Below, piece after piece: positions 38,798-46,521 of a DNA stretch of 64,000 nucleotides. The stretch is from a virus. Below the pieces are notes generated by a model that made no database searches, had not been told where the DNA came from, and saw only the letters and a program-made list of their open reading frames with translations. Where the stretch lies: positions 177,427 to 241,426 of IMG/VR virus record IMGVR_UViG_3300007352_000001. One strand, written 5' to 3'. Positions within the stretch are counted from its first letter, which is position 1, and each line of letters starts with the position of its first letter. Made by a program: the position numbers and the translations under genes.

Positions 38798-39045
38798 CAG
38801 TGCCAGGCTCCGCACGCGCACGGACCGCTGCTCACGTCGCACCGCACGCCGCCGTTGGTTCCGAACGACGCGTACTCGCTGTGGAGGTCCATCAAGTGGA
38901 GCACCATCACGCCGTCGACCAGGCAGCAGGATTGCAGCCCGATGAAGTCGTGGCGGTGATTCTCGGGGTGCTCCTTGATGTCTCGCTCCCGCTCGCTCAC
39001 GCGCTGGCGGTGCAGCGCGTCGCGATCGGTCGTGCTCTGTGGCAT
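38797..39045 (-). CDS. Hypothetical protein, 82 aa
   Basis: MPQSTTDRDALHRQRVSERE charged start; LQSCCLVDGVMVLHLMDLHS centre and SSGPCACGAWH end. GGAGG precedes the ATG. TGATG coupling to the next gene. Confidence 0.65.
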   Translation of the reverse strand: MPQSTTDRDALHRQRVSERERDIKEHPENHRHDFIGLQSCCLVDGVMVLHLMDLHSEYASFGTNGGVRCDVSSGPCACGAWH

Positions 39046-39266
39046 CACGGCCTCCTTCCTCGATGTTGCTCGATGAGTTGTCGACCCGCGACGGTGCGCA
39101 CAAAGTACGCGCCCACGCGGTCGTCGTAATGATCGACGCGCGCCAGCTGGCGCCGTTCCAAGCTCCATGCGGTGCGCAAGGGGCCACCGGAGCAATAGGT
39201 GGCCGACTGCCCTTCGTCGGCCAGCTGGTGCAGCACCACCCACTGTGCGAGCGTGAGCCGGCTCAT
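39045..39266 (-). CDS. Small hypothetical protein, possible winged helix
   Basis: 73 residues. LTLAQWVVLHQLADEGQSAT then RRQLARVDHYDDRVGAYFVR then TVAGRQLIEQHR resembles a short winged helix (MarR-like order), suggesting DNA binding. Weak call. Overlaps both neighbours. Confidence 0.55.
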   Translation of the reverse strand: MSRLTLAQWVVLHQLADEGQSATYCSGGPLRTAWSLERRQLARVDHYDDRVGAYFVRTVAGRQLIEQHRGRRP

Positions 39267-39577
39267 TCGACGTGCCAGAGCGTGCCGTAGATCGCCTCAC
39301 GGCTGACCCACCCGTTCACATGACCATGGTTGTTGCTGATCTGGTAGCGCTCGCCGCGCTTGGAGCTGACCAGGTGCAGGTAGTGGGAGCGTCCCACCTT
39401 GCAGAGCACGATGTCGCCGACGTGAATCGGTCCCCGCACTGGCCGCACCGTGCAGAGGTCCCCCGAGTCGATCCGTGGCGTCATCGAGTTGCCCCGTGGA
39501 CGGAACTGCACTGTCTCGCCGGCCAGCAGCTTCGCGATGTGCCCCGTGGCCCAGCTCATGACGACGGGAGCATCCAT
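39263..39577 (-). CDS. S24/S26 (LexA-like) peptidase-fold protein
   Basis: 104 residues: RPRGNSMTPRIDSGDLCTVR carries the GxSMxPxIxxGD motif with the nucleophilic Ser, then VGDIVLCKVGRSHYLHLVSS and YQISNNHGHVNGWV follow the usual beta order. S24 proteins self-cleave to relieve repression; the DNA-binding domain is absent here, as in UmuD-type proteins. The general-base Lys is not certain. Overlap with the next gene by 22 bases. Confidence 0.65.
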   Translation of the reverse strand: MDAPVVMSWATGHIAKLLAGETVQFRPRGNSMTPRIDSGDLCTVRPVRGPIHVGDIVLCKVGRSHYLHLVSSKRGERYQISNNHGHVNGWVSREAIYGTLWHVE

Positions 39578-39795
39578 TCATCAGGTTTCACTTTGCGAAG
39601 CAGCCGTTGCCGGAAGCGCAGCACGATGCGGAGGTCTGACGCATCGACATCCGGCCAGAGTGCCATCGCCTGCCGCACGAGCTGGTTGGTGGTGAACGTG
39701 GCGGCGCCTTCTTGGGTCAGGTGGAGCGCCGCGCGTTCGAGCACGCCGACGATCGCTTCGAGGTCGGTTGGGTTCTCTAGATCGCGCAGCGTCAT
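39556..39795 (-). CDS. Hypothetical protein, 79 aa
   Basis: MTLRDLENPTDLEAIVGVLE start; helical with HLTQEGAATFTTNQLVRQAM and a basic end. TGATG-type overlap with the preceding gene. Not recognised. Confidence 0.6.
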   Translation of the reverse strand: MTLRDLENPTDLEAIVGVLERAALHLTQEGAATFTTNQLVRQAMALWPDVDASDLRIVLRFRQRLLRKVKPDEWMLPSS

Positions 39796-40058
39796 CAGAG
39801 CCGCCGTTTCTCTTCGATCAGCGACCAGAGTTGCTGCCCGTCCGCGTGCCCGAGCGCGTTCTCCAGCAGCCCGCCGATCTGCCGCGGGATGTCTTCCTCG
39901 GGGTTGGCGAAGGTGCGCCCGGCGCGCATCTCGTCGTAGAGCGCCACGGCGAGGGTATGCACCAGCTCGCCGATCGCCTGGTCGGTGTGTTGGCGGACGA
40001 TGCCCCCAACCAGGCCGCAGTGGCGGATGCGCTCCGCAGCTGGCGTCTCGAAGCACAT
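39795..40058 (-). CDS. Hypothetical protein, 87 aa
   Basis: MCFETPAAERIRHCGLVGGI start, predicted helical throughout, acidic centre (RTFANPEEDIPRQ). Overlaps both neighbours. Not recognised. Confidence 0.6.
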   Translation of the reverse strand: MCFETPAAERIRHCGLVGGIVRQHTDQAIGELVHTLAVALYDEMRAGRTFANPEEDIPRQIGGLLENALGHADGQQLWSLIEEKRRL

Positions 40059-40582
40059 CAGGCGTCCTCACCGACCCGGCCGAGCCGGATCGACATCTGC
40101 GCGGGCGAGAGTGTGTACCAGGTCGTCCACACGTCCATGGCTCTGGCGAACCCAGCGTCGTACTCGCTCGGGAACGGCGTGAAGCCTTCACTGTGCTCGT
40201 GGATCGCCCCTTGGATCGCCGCGCGGATCGTGGCGAGCACGCGTAGCGGCGGCTTGCCGCGGGGATCAGTGTGCGTGATCAGCCAGTCCACCATGCGGCT
40301 GAGCGCCTTGTTGTAGCGCCGGTGCGCATCGAGCCACAGTTGGCCCGCGGCCACCGGCCCCAGGTCTTCCGCGATGCGCTGGACATCCGCCTCGCACGGG
40401 AGGCCGGGGAAGCTCGCCGGGTCCGTGGTGTCGTTGGCGACCTTCGGTGCGGCCAGCAGCAGCTCGCGCACGATCTCCTCGACCTGGTCGAGTGCGGCTT
40501 GGAGCCGGTAGACCTCGTGCGTCTTGGCGTGCGCCACCAGCGTCGCTTGGGTCAACGGGTCCGGTGCGGTCTGTTCCTCCAT
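40058..40582 (-). CDS. Hypothetical helical protein, 174 aa
   Basis: ATG 40582 follows GGAGGAGG; a GTG at 40597 is possible. Helical, with a His-rich centre (AIHEHSEGFTPFPSEYD) and a Trp cluster (MDVWTTWYTLSPAQ). Not recognised. Confidence 0.65.
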   Translation of the reverse strand: MEEQTAPDPLTQATLVAHAKTHEVYRLQAALDQVEEIVRELLLAAPKVANDTTDPASFPGLPCEADVQRIAEDLGPVAAGQLWLDAHRRYNKALSRMVDWLITHTDPRGKPPLRVLATIRAAIQGAIHEHSEGFTPFPSEYDAGFARAMDVWTTWYTLSPAQMSIRLGRVGEDA

Positions 40583-40598
40583 CCCATCCTCCTCCACA

Positions 40599-40817
40599 TC
40601 AGCGGGGTCGCCGCGGGGGTGGCCGGCGACACAGTTCGTTGATCAGGCCCTCGATCTTGTTCACCATCTCGTCGTCCATCCGGATCGGCGTGCTGCGCTC
40701 GTAGACCTGTCGGAAGGTGACGGTGCGCTGCTGGCGGGGACAGGTGCGCTCGACTTCGTTCAAGACGATCAGCGCCACCAGCAGGTGGAAGATCGTGTAG
40801 AACATCGTGTAGAGCAT
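40599..40817 (-). CDS. Small membrane protein, 72 aa
   Basis: N-terminal span MLYTMFYTIFHLLVALIVLN, then a basic cytoplasmic-type tail (RTCPRQQRTVTFRQVYERS). TGATG-type overlap with the preceding gene. Confidence 0.6.
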   Translation of the reverse strand: MLYTMFYTIFHLLVALIVLNEVERTCPRQQRTVTFRQVYERSTPIRMDDEMVNKIEGLINELCRRPPPRRPR

Positions 40818-41098
40818 CAGTGCCGCGTCTCCTCCGTCGGCCCCGACTCGATGCGCCTATGGACTACGCGCACTCGGACTTCCTGACCTGGGTAGAGCGT
40901 CATGCCCGGTTCGTACCTCACCACCGCCGGGTACGAGCCCAGCGTCGGGTGGTGGATCATTCCATGCTCGTCAGGCTCCAGCGCCGAGGCATCTGGCCAC
41001 GCGGCCTTCCATGCCTTGTCCTCTCGCCAGCTGACCACCGCGGCGATCACGCCGCCCAACAGTAGGCAGCCACCCAGGAAGAGCATCGTGCCGGTCAT
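40817..41098 (-). CDS. Small membrane-anchored protein, 93 aa
   Basis: Span TGTMLFLGGCLLLGGVIAAV at the N-terminus, then a soluble tail with a beta-rich segment (TLYPGQEVRVRVVHRR). Overlaps both neighbours. Confidence 0.6.
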   Translation of the reverse strand: MTGTMLFLGGCLLLGGVIAAVVSWREDKAWKAAWPDASALEPDEHGMIHHPTLGSYPAVVRYEPGMTLYPGQEVRVRVVHRRIESGPTEETRH

Positions 41099-41556
41099 AC
41101 CTTCTTCGCCGCCAGCTGCAGCTGTGCCAGGGCCAAGAGCATGTCGCCGGGCGTGACCAGCAGTCCGCCGTCGAGCTGCTTCCGGGTGTCGGTCACCAGC
41201 TTCTCGATGCCCGCTACGAGCACACCCAGCGGGTGCTCGGGGCACTGGGCGATGTGCGCTTTCAGCACGTTGGCCTGCACCACTGGCGTGCTCTCCACCG
41301 GCCCGTAGCGGTGCCCGCAGTAGACGCAGTTCACGTACATGCCCGACTGCAGGTCCGCCACCCATTGGCGTAAGCGGACCAGCTCCTCGATCTCGTCTGC
41401 GGGCACGACCTCCAGGTGCTCCACGTGGCAGGGCAGCATGATCCCGCCCAGCCGTGGATTGCACCGGCGCTCGCCATCGCTCCGGACATCGGTCGCCTCC
41501 CGGCCGTGGCTGTGACACCACCACAGGCCGGGACTGCGCTCGCTCAGCCAGTTCAT
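41095..41556 (-). CDS. Zinc-binding hypothetical protein, 153 aa
   Basis: SPGLWWCHSHGREATD near the start and MYVNCVYCGHRYGPVES plus AHIAQCPEHP form a CxxC...HxxxC finger (about residues 75-103). The C-terminal part is helical. ATGA overlap with the 41553-41684 gene. Confidence 0.65.
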   Translation of the reverse strand: MNWLSERSPGLWWCHSHGREATDVRSDGERRCNPRLGGIMLPCHVEHLEVVPADEIEELVRLRQWVADLQSGMYVNCVYCGHRYGPVESTPVVQANVLKAHIAQCPEHPLGVLVAGIEKLVTDTRKQLDGGLLVTPGDMLLALAQLQLAAKKV

Positions 41557-41684
41557 CGGCGCTCCGGTGGTGTTAGCCGGCCACCGCACCGTGGACAGCA
41601 CAGGCCACGGACCGGCCCACGCTCGGTCCGCCCGCAGCCGGCGGCGTAGCAGTAGCCCACCGGGTCCTCACGGTCATCGTTCAT
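41553..41684 (-). CDS. Zinc-ribbon peptide, 43 aa
   Basis: VGYCYAAGCGRTERGP and LCCPRCGGRLTPPERR provide CxxxxC and CCxxC pairs, a compact zinc ribbon. Start at 41684 directly behind the 41686-42063 gene; stop overlaps the next ATG. Confidence 0.55.
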   Translation of the reverse strand: MNDDREDPVGYCYAAGCGRTERGPVRGLCCPRCGGRLTPPERR

Positions 41685-41685
41685 C

Positions 41686-42063
41686 TCAGCTCTGCGCGCC
41701 GACGATGTCCTCGGCCATCTTCGAGTAGCGGGCGTTGGAGGCCAGGAACTGCTCGCGCCACTCCCAGTCGTCCATCACGTAGCGGGCGAAGTCGTGCTGG
41801 CTCAGCTCCACGATGTCGTCGACCGACATCTCCAGCATCTTGAGCACCCGATCGTACTCTTTGGTCTGGTCGACCGGCGCCAGCATCGACCAACTGCGTG
41901 GGATCCGCCGTCCTGCCTTGGCGTTCTCCAGCAGGCGGTCCAGCTCGGCGATCGCCTGTGCCCGGAACCCCTCCTGGGCCTCCAGGAAGATCGCCCGGTG
42001 CTTCTCGCGGTTCTCGCGCACGATGGCGAGCAACGCGGCCTTCTCAATCTTGACGGTCTGCAT
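41686..42063 (-). CDS. Hypothetical helical protein, first gene of the long minus run
   Basis: 125 residues, MQTVKIEKAALLAIVRENRE start with GGGAGGGG upstream. Helical and charged (FRAQAIAELDRLLENAKAGR), Trp pair WEWREQF near the end. It heads about 30 minus-strand genes with hardly a gap, so transcription likely starts just upstream of 42063. Confidence 0.7.
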   Translation of the reverse strand: MQTVKIEKAALLAIVRENREKHRAIFLEAQEGFRAQAIAELDRLLENAKAGRRIPRSWSMLAPVDQTKEYDRVLKMLEMSVDDIVELSQHDFARYVMDDWEWREQFLASNARYSKMAEDIVGAQS

Positions 42064-42442
42064 GGCCCCTCCCACGTCCTAGACTGGGACGTCCTAGTAG
42101 CTGGCTAGTAGGTGCGGCTGGGCACATACCGGGGGCAGGGTGGCGTGCGCGACAGCGCCGCCGCCCGTCAGCTGACTGCTGTGCGTGACTCACCACACCC
42201 ACCCGCATTGACCCACCCATGCCGTTGATTTGGAGCGCACGCTCTTAGCGCGCTTCTTACTCGCTCGTCAAGCTCAACGTCCAAACAGCCGGGCTAGGTA
42301 GTCCGTACCTAGCCACCAACAAAGGTCGACCACGGGTCGACAAAACGGCCGGTACGCCGTGGTTCACCCCTGTATCGCAGGGAAACCCACTTCGGGAGAG
42401 GTGTCTCCAGCCTCTCCCGCAGCCGTTTTGGAGGGCCACACC
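42064..42442. promoter_or_regulatory. Divergent control region between two gene runs
   Basis: No gene is supported in these 379 bases. Leftward: inverted repeat CGTCC/GGACG near 42076-42091, and a weak TTGACG-N17-CTAAGA promoter candidate at about 42243-42272 (minus). Rightward: hairpin GGCTAGGTA/TACCTAGCC (42292-42300 with 42306-42314) and the structured leader after it. No copy of the sigma-54-like element is present with an intact -24 part. Confidence 0.5.
42292..42442 (+). promoter_or_regulatory. Structured 5' leader with four-way-junction fold
   Basis: Closing stem: CAAAACGGC (42341-42349) pairs with GCCGTTTTG (42422-42430). Inside are CGG-UACG-CCG (42350-42359), GGTT...AACC around CCCTG/CAGGG (42361-42387), and CGGGAGAGG/CCTCTCCCG (42393-42401 with 42411-42419). 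The ribosome binding site GGAGGG (42430-42435) abuts the closing stem. Upstream are a 9-bp hairpin (42292-42314) and GTCGAC/GTCGAC (42325-42341). It may be a riboswitch, protein-binding leader or stability element; no known class is recognised. Confidence 0.55.
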
Positions 42443-42928
42443 ATGCGTCGAGTCGATCCGCTGGAAGTGGACGTGCTCCTCGACCTCGCCGCTGCTGCAG
42501 GTCCTGGTGCCGCCACCCAGCTCGCTTCAGGCCGTTCGCTGTTCGATGTCAGCGAACGCGCTCAGTTCCTCGTGTCCTCGCAGGCTCTGGCCGAGGCTCT
42601 CGCCGATGTGCAGCCGCTCGTCGACGCGATGCCGCGCCACAGTGAAGGCGATCTGGACACGGCCATCGACCTGCAGGATGCCGCCGCGCAGCTGGGCAAG
42701 GTCATCCCGCGGTTGCAGCTCGCGATCCGTGCCACCGAGAGCATGCAGGAGCGTGCGGCGATCGTCGCCGTCCTCGACGCCGCGCTCGACGCACACCGCC
42801 AGCTGAACGAGTGGTCGAGCCGTGCGGCCGAGTACAACCCGCCGCACGCCGCCGAGATCATCCAGAACTTCCACGGCCTGGTCATGATGGCGAAGGACCT
42901 GGCCCAGCTGGACCAGAACTACCGGTGA
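42443..42928 (+). CDS. Hypothetical helical protein downstream of structured leader
   Basis: 161 residues, MRRVDPLEVDVLLDLAAAAG start, helical, Ala/Leu-rich, without Cys or membrane span. GGAGGG precedes the ATG by 7 bases. It heads the plus-strand run that includes the secreted array. GTGA overlap with the first secreted paralogue. The function is unknown. Confidence 0.7.
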   Translation: MRRVDPLEVDVLLDLAAAAGPGAATQLASGRSLFDVSERAQFLVSSQALAEALADVQPLVDAMPRHSEGDLDTAIDLQDAAAQLGKVIPRLQLAIRATESMQERAAIVAVLDAALDAHRQLNEWSSRAAEYNPPHAAEIIQNFHGLVMMAKDLAQLDQNYR

Positions 42929-43515
42929 GCACCATCCGCGCCCTGGTGTGCGCCGCAGCCTTGCTGCTGAGCGCACCGGCCTGGGCAGGGGAAATCTACC
43001 TGCACGCCGCGGGCGCCCTCACCAAGGGCTCTGGTGGATGCACACGGGTGCAGAACGACGGCACCGCCGGCCCGATCGTCTCGATGCAGTGCTCGCAGAC
43101 GGGCACGCAGGAGCTGTTCTGGTGGGTGCCGATCCCGTCGGACTTCGGCAGTACGATCACGCCGACGATCACCTACCACACCGGCTCGGTGTCGGCTGGC
43201 AACCTGTGCTTCCGGATCCGGCTGACGGCGTTCGCCACCGACGGCTCGGCAGCCAACATGCTGACGGCCGCGGCAGCCACCAACACGGTGACGATCACCG
43301 ATGCCAACCTGACCGCGGTGGTGAACTCGCCGAACCAAGGGGCGGGTACCTCGCTGACGCCGCAACAGCGCACCAGCGCAGGGCTCACCAGCTGCGCGGT
43401 GCAGAGCTGCCAGAACCTCTACGGCCTGGTGCAGGTCGAGCGCATGAACGACGGCAGCTGCAGCTCGAACCTCGCGACCAATGCGCAGGTCGACATGCTG
43501 CGGCTTGCCTACTGA
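42925..43515 (+). CDS. Secreted paralogue 1 of 7 (most divergent)
   Basis: 196 residues. Signal peptide STIRALVCAAALLLSAPAWA (cleavage before GEIYLHA). Shares with the array the GxIYLxA start, the STCTK-like GGCTRVQND, paired Cys and an ending region with CSSN, but has MLRLAY instead of LEVxY at the end. Mature length about 175. It lies before the non-secreted 43531 gene. Family unknown; it is probably a periplasmic or surface protein. Confidence 0.7.
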   Translation: MSTIRALVCAAALLLSAPAWAGEIYLHAAGALTKGSGGCTRVQNDGTAGPIVSMQCSQTGTQELFWWVPIPSDFGSTITPTITYHTGSVSAGNLCFRIRLTAFATDGSAANMLTAAAATNTVTITDANLTAVVNSPNQGAGTSLTPQQRTSAGLTSCAVQSCQNLYGLVQVERMNDGSCSSNLATNAQVDMLRLAY

Positions 43516-43530
43516 CGAAAGGCGATGCGG

Positions 43531-44109
43531 ATGGATGCGGAGCGGTTGCTGCTGAAGGTCCGGAAGTTCGGTGACGTTCAGGCGGAACATGTGGCCTGGA
43601 CCGAGCCGTTGTCGTGGAACTCGGCGACTCCGGCCGGTGTTGGGTTCACCGAGCACAAGCTGTCGTTCATCGACGTGCTCAACCACGCCTTCCAGCTCTA
43701 CGCGCAGGGCGACGTGGTCCCCGACGTTGGGGATGAGCTGGTTGATGTCAGCCGCAAGGTCGCGAGCCGCGACCTCGTCTTCCTCGGCGAGCGCGCCACG
43801 TTCATCATCGAGACGCTGCCGGGGTTCATCATGCACCCGCCGCAGCAGCTCGGCAGTGCGACGCGCCTCGGCCGTCTGAACGGACACTGGACGGTGGTGC
43901 GGGAGTCCGCGTTGCCGCTGAACGAGTTCATCGTGGTGCACGTGCAGCCGCAGACGCGCACGGTGTTCGCCACGCCAGGCGTGGCCGGTAAGCAAGAAGA
44001 CATCGCGGAGTTTCTCCAGCGCCGCGCCGCCTCGCTGATCCAAGCGGTGGCCTCGACCAAGGCGCCGGCCAATCGACAGGTCAATCCCCACGCATCGTGC
44101 GCTGGGTGA
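43531..44109 (+). CDS. Hypothetical protein inside the secreted array, 192 aa
   Basis: No signal peptide. ATG 43531 has GAAAGG at good spacing; an ATG at 43525 is closer. Alpha/beta composition (DELVDVSRKVASRDLVFLGE, LNEFIVVHVQPQTRTVF). Its place between secreted paralogues 1 and 2 suggests a linked job such as a cytoplasmic partner or immunity-type protein; no sequence support. Confidence 0.65.
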   Translation: MDAERLLLKVRKFGDVQAEHVAWTEPLSWNSATPAGVGFTEHKLSFIDVLNHAFQLYAQGDVVPDVGDELVDVSRKVASRDLVFLGERATFIIETLPGFIMHPPQQLGSATRLGRLNGHWTVVRESALPLNEFIVVHVQPQTRTVFATPGVAGKQEDIAEFLQRRAASLIQAVASTKAPANRQVNPHASCAG

Positions 44110-44118
44110 CGAGGTCTC

Positions 44119-44706
44119 ATGGGCGGGTGGCGGTGGTGGAGTGGAGTGGTTGTGGCCGTGGCACTGGGTGCTGCGGCGCCCGCCCATGCAGGCAAACTCG
44201 AACTGTGGGCTGACTCGGCCTACACGCTCTCGGGCTCGGGCTGCACGAAGGTCGTGAACAACGCCGCCTCGAACGAGGCGTACACGACCATCAACTGCCC
44301 GGATGCCGCGGGCGGGACCTTCGTGGTTCCGTTCGCGATCCCGGAAGTGGCCGCGGCCACGGGCTGGACCTACCGCATCCACTACGCGGTCTCGAACAAC
44401 TCGACCTCGTCGACGTGCGCCTGGGACGTGCAGCTCCAAGCGCAGACGAGCGACGGGACAGTGGTGATCACTGGCGGGCCGACGACCACGGTCACCGCGG
44501 GGCCGCGCGATCACACCGCCGGCAAGATCGACCTCTCGCCGACCAGCGCGGCGATGACCGGCATTCGCGACAGCCAAGCCGGCGCGAACTGCTCGGGATC
44601 CACCTGCACGGACACCGGGGGCGTCGCACTCGTCACGCTGAACAACACCAGCACGAGCGGCATCACCGGCACCTGCAACTTTCGGCTGTTGGAGATCACG
44701 TACTGA
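44119..44706 (+). CDS. Secreted paralogue 2 of 7
   Basis: 195 residues. Signal peptide (MGGWRWWSGVVVAVALGAAA, cleavage AHA-GK). Array features: GKLELWAD, SGCTKVV, YTTINCPDA, ATGWTYRIHYAV, CAWDV, CSGSTCTDTGG, CNFRLLEITY. Four conserved Cys suggest two disulphides in an extracytoplasmic beta domain. The LLEI codons hold the GGAG used by the next gene. Confidence 0.75.
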   Translation: MGGWRWWSGVVVAVALGAAAPAHAGKLELWADSAYTLSGSGCTKVVNNAASNEAYTTINCPDAAGGTFVVPFAIPEVAAATGWTYRIHYAVSNNSTSSTCAWDVQLQAQTSDGTVVITGGPTTTVTAGPRDHTAGKIDLSPTSAAMTGIRDSQAGANCSGSTCTDTGGVALVTLNNTSTSGITGTCNFRLLEITY

Positions 44707-45290
44707 TGCGCTCACTGCTCACCACGCTGTGCTTCGCTGTGCTCGTGCTGGCTCAGCCGGCGTGGGCAGGACGGCTCTATCTCTTTGCCGAGAACGCCAT
44801 CCTGCCGTCGGGCTCGACGTGCACCAAGAACATCGAGATCCAGTCGGATCGCGCCTACACGACGATCAACTGCCCGCCGGGCGGCAACAACATCTTCGCG
44901 ATCCCGTTCCCGTTCCCAACCGATGCGCCGAGCACGGGATGGACGTTCCGCGTCCACTACCAGGTGAACCAGACCACCGCGTCGTCGCGCTGCGCGTGGG
45001 ACGTCACCATGAAGACGTTCCCCGACAACAGTGACGCCACGATCACCGGCGGCTCGGTCACCACGCTCCAGAGCACCTCGCAGACGCACACCGTCAACCG
45101 CCGGTACGTCTCCCCGGCGAGCGGCGCCATCAGCCAGATCCTCGGTCCGAGCGGCAGTCCCTGCACCGGCACGCCGTCGAACTGCGCGGATCTCAGCGCG
45201 GTGGCGAAGCTCGACATGAACGACGGATCGAGCACCAACATCAGCAACCCGAACAGCTGCAACTTCCGCATGCTGGAGGTTCGGTACTGA
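44706..45290 (+). CDS. Secreted paralogue 3 of 7
   Basis: 194 residues. Signal peptide MRSLLTTLCFAVLVLAQPAW (cleavage WAG-RLY or AWA-G). Same plan: GRLYLFAEN, STCTKNIE, YTTINCPPG, DAPSTGWTFRVHYQV, CAWDVTM, a C-rich segment GSPCTGTPSNCADLS, CNFRMLEVRY. TGATG overlap at both ends. Closest to paralogues 4 and 5 in the GWTxRVHY block. Confidence 0.75.
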   Translation: MRSLLTTLCFAVLVLAQPAWAGRLYLFAENAILPSGSTCTKNIEIQSDRAYTTINCPPGGNNIFAIPFPFPTDAPSTGWTFRVHYQVNQTTASSRCAWDVTMKTFPDNSDATITGGSVTTLQSTSQTHTVNRRYVSPASGAISQILGPSGSPCTGTPSNCADLSAVAKLDMNDGSSTNISNPNSCNFRMLEVRY

Positions 45291-45937
45291 TGCCGCGTTC
45301 GCTGTTTGCGAATAGCAAACGTGCCGGCGTCACGGGCCTTTTCTCCCTGTTGGGGTGTGCCCGTTTGCGGATTGCATACGCCGCGGCGCTGCTCGTGCTG
45401 GTCGCCACGCCGGCTCACGCCGGCCGCATCTACGTGTTCGCCGAGGCGTTCTACCTGACGACGACTTCGACGTGCACCAAGACGGTCAACTCGACCACGC
45501 AGAACTCGACGACGACGATCAACTGTCCGTCGAACGTGCTGACCACCGGCTTCCGCGCCAACGTGGCGTTCCCGCCCGATGCGCCGAACAGCTGGTCGTA
45601 CAGGGTCTGGTACACGACGCCGGACACGGCCTCGAACAAGTCGTGCAGCTGGCAGATCCAGGCGCGCTCGCGCCCCCACGACTCGCGCAACGACCTGGGC
45701 GGCGGTGAGGACACCGCTACCGTGATCGGTGGACCGATCCAACACGCCAACAACCGCCAGTACAAGACCGACATCTCGACGGCGACGGCCGTCTACAACA
45801 CGGCGACTTCGGCCAACTGTTCGAGCACGGCGTGCCAGGACACCGAGGTGCGCCTCAACATCGCGCTCATTCCGGTGCTCTTCAGTGCCGACTCCGCGAG
45901 CGAGTGCGACTTCCGATATCTGGAGATCGAGTACTGA
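45290..45937 (+). CDS. Secreted paralogue 4 of 7, extended N-terminus
   Basis: 215 residues. The signal peptide (LRIAYAAALLVLVATPAHAG) starts about 25 residues into the frame, after MPRSLFANSKRAGVTG. A TTG at 45365 (before RIAYAAALL) would restore the usual start, so initiation may differ. Array core GRIYVFAEA, STCTKTVN, TTINCPSN, CSSTACQDTE, CDFRYLEIEY. The 5' end has near-repeated TTTGCGAATAGCAAACG and TTTGCGGATTGCATACG. Confidence 0.7.
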   Translation: MPRSLFANSKRAGVTGLFSLLGCARLRIAYAAALLVLVATPAHAGRIYVFAEAFYLTTTSTCTKTVNSTTQNSTTTINCPSNVLTTGFRANVAFPPDAPNSWSYRVWYTTPDTASNKSCSWQIQARSRPHDSRNDLGGGEDTATVIGGPIQHANNRQYKTDISTATAVYNTATSANCSSTACQDTEVRLNIALIPVLFSADSASECDFRYLEIEY

Positions 45938-46521
45938 TGCGCACGCTACGGATTCTCTTCGTCGCGCTCGCTGTACTCCTCGTGGGCTCCAAGGCTCACG
46001 CCGGCCGCATCTACGGCTGGGCTGAGGCAGCGAAGCTCACCTCATCGTCCTCGGGTTGCACGCTCACCGACAACCAGGGTGTGCGCTCGGGCGGCAACTA
46101 CGCCTACCGCACGATGAACTGCACCGACGGTGCGAACCGCGAGTTCGTGCTGCCGTTGTGGATCCCGCCCGATGCGCCCAACACGGGCTGGACGGCGCGC
46201 GTGCATTACGAGACGACCGACACCAGCGCCAGCAAGGTCTGCGCGTGGAACGTGTCGATTGGCGCCTACAAGGACGGCGCCTCGCCGCTCGGCTCGCAAG
46301 GGTCGACCACGGCGATCGCTGGTAGCTCGCGCACGCACGTGGCTGGCACGCGCTACATCACCAGCCCGTCGGCGACCTTCTCGCTCTACGATGTGCTCGC
46401 GGCTGGCGCCTGCGCCTCGACCAACTGCCTGCAGAAGACGGCCAAGGCCTACGTCACGCTCGACAGCTCGGCCACCACCGCCACGGGGTGTGACTTCCGC
46501 ATGCTGGAGGTTCGGTACTGA
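45937..46521 (+). CDS. Secreted paralogue 5 of 7
   Basis: 194 residues. Signal peptide MRTLRILFVALAVLLVGSKA (cleavage AHA-GR). Core GRIYGWAEA, SGCTLTD, YRTMNCTDG, DAPNTGWTARVHYETTDTS, CAWNV, CASTNC, CDFRMLEVRY. TGATG at both ends, with GGAGG from LEVRY 10 bases before the next ATG. Confidence 0.75.
   Translation: MRTLRILFVALAVLLVGSKAHAGRIYGWAEAAKLTSSSSGCTLTDNQGVRSGGNYAYRTMNCTDGANREFVLPLWIPPDAPNTGWTARVHYETTDTSASKVCAWNVSIGAYKDGASPLGSQGSTTAIAGSSRTHVAGTRYITSPSATFSLYDVLAAGACASTNCLQKTAKAYVTLDSSATTATGCDFRMLEVRY

Noticed and set aside
42126-42160. A ninth sigma-54-like element on the minus strand
   Set aside because: CACCCTGCCCCCGGTATG resembles the downstream half, but the -24 GG and -12 GC are absent and the ATG opens only a short frame.
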